A stretch of 33,243 bases of DNA, from assembly GCA_003559855.1 (NCBI GenBank), contig PWJZ01000057.1:1-33243 (forward strand). The letters are read 5' to 3'. The stretch is from Bacteroidales bacterium. GTDB taxonomy: Bacteria; Bacteroidota; Bacteroidia; Bacteroidales; UBA7960. The translations under genes were made by a program, and so were the position numbers. Positions 31,290-33,243 of the stretch are shown here, piece after piece. Numbering within the stretch: the first letter of the stretch is position 1; every line of letters starts with the position of its first letter. The notes under the pieces were generated by a model. The model was given only the letters and a program-made list of their open reading frames with translations, made no database searches and was not told the origin of the DNA.

Positions 31290-31875
31290 GAGACGTTAAT
31301 TTTTGATATTTGCAAAATCCTGTAACATTTTCGTGAAATTACAAAATAATATTTTTTTAAAGGTTAGTTTTATTCCTCGTTTTGAAAATAAACATTGCTT
31401 TTATCCGTTTTGCATTATTTTCAGACTTCTTAAAATAATTCCATCACACTAACCAGTAAAACAAAGTAGCATGAAGATAATGAGCGATATATCACAAACA
31501 AGTACCGTATAATATGGACAATCAAAAATATTATTAAGTAAGGACAAAAACTTTAGTTTGATTTACCAATGGATTGAATTAACCTTATGTGTTTCTATGT
31601 GTACTATGTTCCTGTGTGGTTCAAAAAAAAACTTCAAAAAAAATAAATTTAAACACATAGCAATTCCAATCTTTAAATTATTCTGTTCTAGCCCCCAAAC
31701 CTTTGCACAAAATTACTAATTTAGATTTGTAATTCTAAACTGTATTTGGGTATGTTTCGGTCATTAAGATTTCCGATATTGAATATTTTTGTAATTTAGA
31801 GTTTTTAATTTGTTATTTCTGTTAATATCAGGATCAGGTTTTCAAGGAACAAAATAACATTAAACGTTTTAAAAT
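31290..31875. other. 586-nt AT-rich intergenic region upstream of rtcB-like gene
   Basis: No coding frame or RNA gene recognised. TAGATTTG at 31722-31729 (with TTTG at 31702-31705, 16-nt spacer) and TATTTTTG at 31784-31791 are the two TAnnTTTG matches toward the rtcB-like gene; the first has the better companion box but short spacing. No strong hairpin seen. Confidence 0.4.
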
Positions 31876-33045
31876 ATGGTAAGAGAGATCAAGACCGAAC
31901 GTATACCGATAAAAATGTGGGTTGATGAGATTGAGGAGGGTGCTATGGAGCAGGCAAAAAATCTGGCTAATTTGCCATTTGCTTTTAAACACATAGCATT
32001 AATGCCTGACTGTCATCAGGGTTTTGGTATGCCTATAGGGGGTGTATTGGCAACCCGTGATGTAATAATTCCTAATGCGGTGGGTGTTGATATAGGCTGT
32101 GGGATGTGTGCGGTACAAACATCCTTAAAGGATGTTGACAGGGAAATTCTTTTAAAGCTGCTCAACGACATTCGCATGCGCATACCGCTTGGTTTCAAAC
32201 ATCATAAGAGTTCCCAAAGCCATGATCGTATGCCGGAAGGATATGATATTGACAAGCTTAACGTAGTCAGGCGCGAATATGATCGTGCTACCTACCAGGT
32301 AGGAACCCTTGGCGGAGGCAATCATTTTGTTGAAATACAGAAAGGTTCTGACGGCAATATCTGGATAATGGTCCATTCAGGTAGCAGGAATATCGGAAAA
32401 CAGGTTGCTGACTATTACAATAAGCTTGCGATAAGGTTAAACGAAAAATGGAAAAGCCCGGTACCGCGCAGGGTGCAGTTGGCATACCTGCCGCTTGACA
32501 CAAAAGAAGCACAGGTGTATATCAGGGAGATGGAATATTGCGTTGACTTTGCATTTGCCAACCGAAAGCTGATGATGGAAAACACCATCGAAGTTTTTAA
32601 AAATACTTTCGGCGCCGATTTCAGAACAGCGCCCATGATAAATATTGCTCATAACTATGCTGCAATAGAAAAGCATTTCGGTGTCAAGGTCGTTGTTCAC
32701 AGAAAGGGAGCCACTTATGCCGGTGAGGGTACAACAGGTATTATTCCGGGCAGCCAGGGAGCAAACAGCTATATCGTAAAGGGCAAGGGCAACAAGGACA
32801 GCTTTATGAGCTGCTCACACGGCGCCGGAAGAGTTATGGGCAGAAAACAGGCAATGAGAAATCTAGACCTGAAAACCGAAATGAAAAAATTAAATGAAAA
32901 AAATATCATCCATTCCATAAAATCACATAAAGACCTCGATGAAGCAGCCAGCGCATACAAGGATATTGATGAAGTTATGCGGTTGCAGGAAAACCTGGTC
33001 GATATATTGCTGGAACTTGAACCGCTGGCGGTGATAAAAGGATGA
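31876..33045 (+). CDS. rtcB: RtcB-family RNA ligase
   Basis: 389 residues, close to the bacterial RtcB size (about 400). All metal and guanylylation residues can be found: Asp72/Cys75 in VGVDIGCGM, Asn149/His150 in GTLGGGNHFVEIQ, His167 in MVHSGSRNIG, His259 in INIAHNYA, and His315 in CSHGAGRVMGRKQA (the histidine that would be guanylated). Known RtcB joins 2',3'-cyclic phosphate or 3'-phosphate RNA ends to 5'-OH ends with GTP and Mn2+, in tRNA and other RNA repair. The upstream gene order shows no RtcA or RtcR. The ATG at 31876 fits the family N-terminus (IKMWVDEIEEGAMEQAKNLA). Confidence 0.92.
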   Translation: MVREIKTERIPIKMWVDEIEEGAMEQAKNLANLPFAFKHIALMPDCHQGFGMPIGGVLATRDVIIPNAVGVDIGCGMCAVQTSLKDVDREILLKLLNDIRMRIPLGFKHHKSSQSHDRMPEGYDIDKLNVVRREYDRATYQVGTLGGGNHFVEIQKGSDGNIWIMVHSGSRNIGKQVADYYNKLAIRLNEKWKSPVPRRVQLAYLPLDTKEAQVYIREMEYCVDFAFANRKLMMENTIEVFKNTFGADFRTAPMINIAHNYAAIEKHFGVKVVVHRKGATYAGEGTTGIIPGSQGANSYIVKGKGNKDSFMSCSHGAGRVMGRKQAMRNLDLKTEMKKLNEKNIIHSIKSHKDLDEAASAYKDIDEVMRLQENLVDILLELEPLAVIKG

Positions 33046-33243
33046 GTGCAGGGTTTTTTATTGATTATCAAAAAGTCTTTTAATTTTGCAGAATCGTGCT
33101 TGCTGCAAAAATGTATAATCCCGCAGTTTTAGTAGATGCACGCAAATAATAACATAATATCGGAGATAATTATATCAGCGAAAATCTGCGTAATCTGCGG
33201 GAAAAAGCACAGCATACTCAAATAAAAGTATAACATAAAAGAA

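Noticed and set aside
33046-33243. Possible next promoter (TAATTTTG near 33077-33084)
   Set aside because: No gene follows inside the window, so there is nothing to link it to.

Overview
The window looks like a chromosomal segment of a Bacteroidota bacterium, probably from the Bacteroidales or a related marine/environmental order. The evidence is AT-rich DNA, several candidate promoters of the Bacteroidota type (TAnnTTTG at -7, in the best case 19 nt after TTTG), orphan Rhs tips that begin GCKKLA, paired SiaC-family proteins, a SpoIIE phosphatase with N-terminal repeats, and a YtrA-type GntR/ABC operon. No rRNA, tRNA, CRISPR array or intact transposase was seen.

Layout. (1) 1-5216: an outer-membrane porin-like protein, a membrane-anchored AraC-type regulator and an AbgT-family transporter. 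(2) About 5300-11556 is an accessory island made of Rhs debris and small conflict modules. It holds a 5'-truncated Rhs tip ending in a zincin (HEMFH) domain with a downstream exported protein. It also holds two fragments of XRE-type regulators, a HEPN/MNT pair bracketed by 48-nt direct repeats, and an ATG-less orphan Rhs tip with a caspase-like His/Cys domain followed by a lipoprotein. A RelE/ParE-type toxin-antitoxin pair and a third tiny Rhs tip carrying two in-frame palindromic insertions complete it. (3) 11680-14513: a promoter and an ABC ATPase / permease / GntR / DUF2807 operon, then convergent DUF6150 and serine beta-lactamase-like genes.

(4) 17033-28069 is the most interesting block. 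On the minus strand lie a TPR/SpoIIE phosphatase, a pilin-like subunit ended by a hairpin terminator, a second related subunit, an 1184-residue outer-membrane protein (Ig-like N-terminus, large beta-barrel, SdrD-B-like and carboxypeptidase-regulatory-like domains, C-terminal OmpA domain) and a lipoprotein. Divergently lie a PapD-like periplasmic chaperone and a MORN-repeat protein, followed on the minus strand by two SiaC-family phosphoprotein genes. I read this as a candidate chaperone/usher-like surface-polymer assembly system with its own phosphatase/anti-sigma-antagonist-style switch. The individual domain calls are reasonably firm; the system-level reading is inference.

(5) 28427-33045: a Pit-type phosphate transporter fused to a PhoU-like domain, an unrecognised protein and an RtcB-family RNA ligase.
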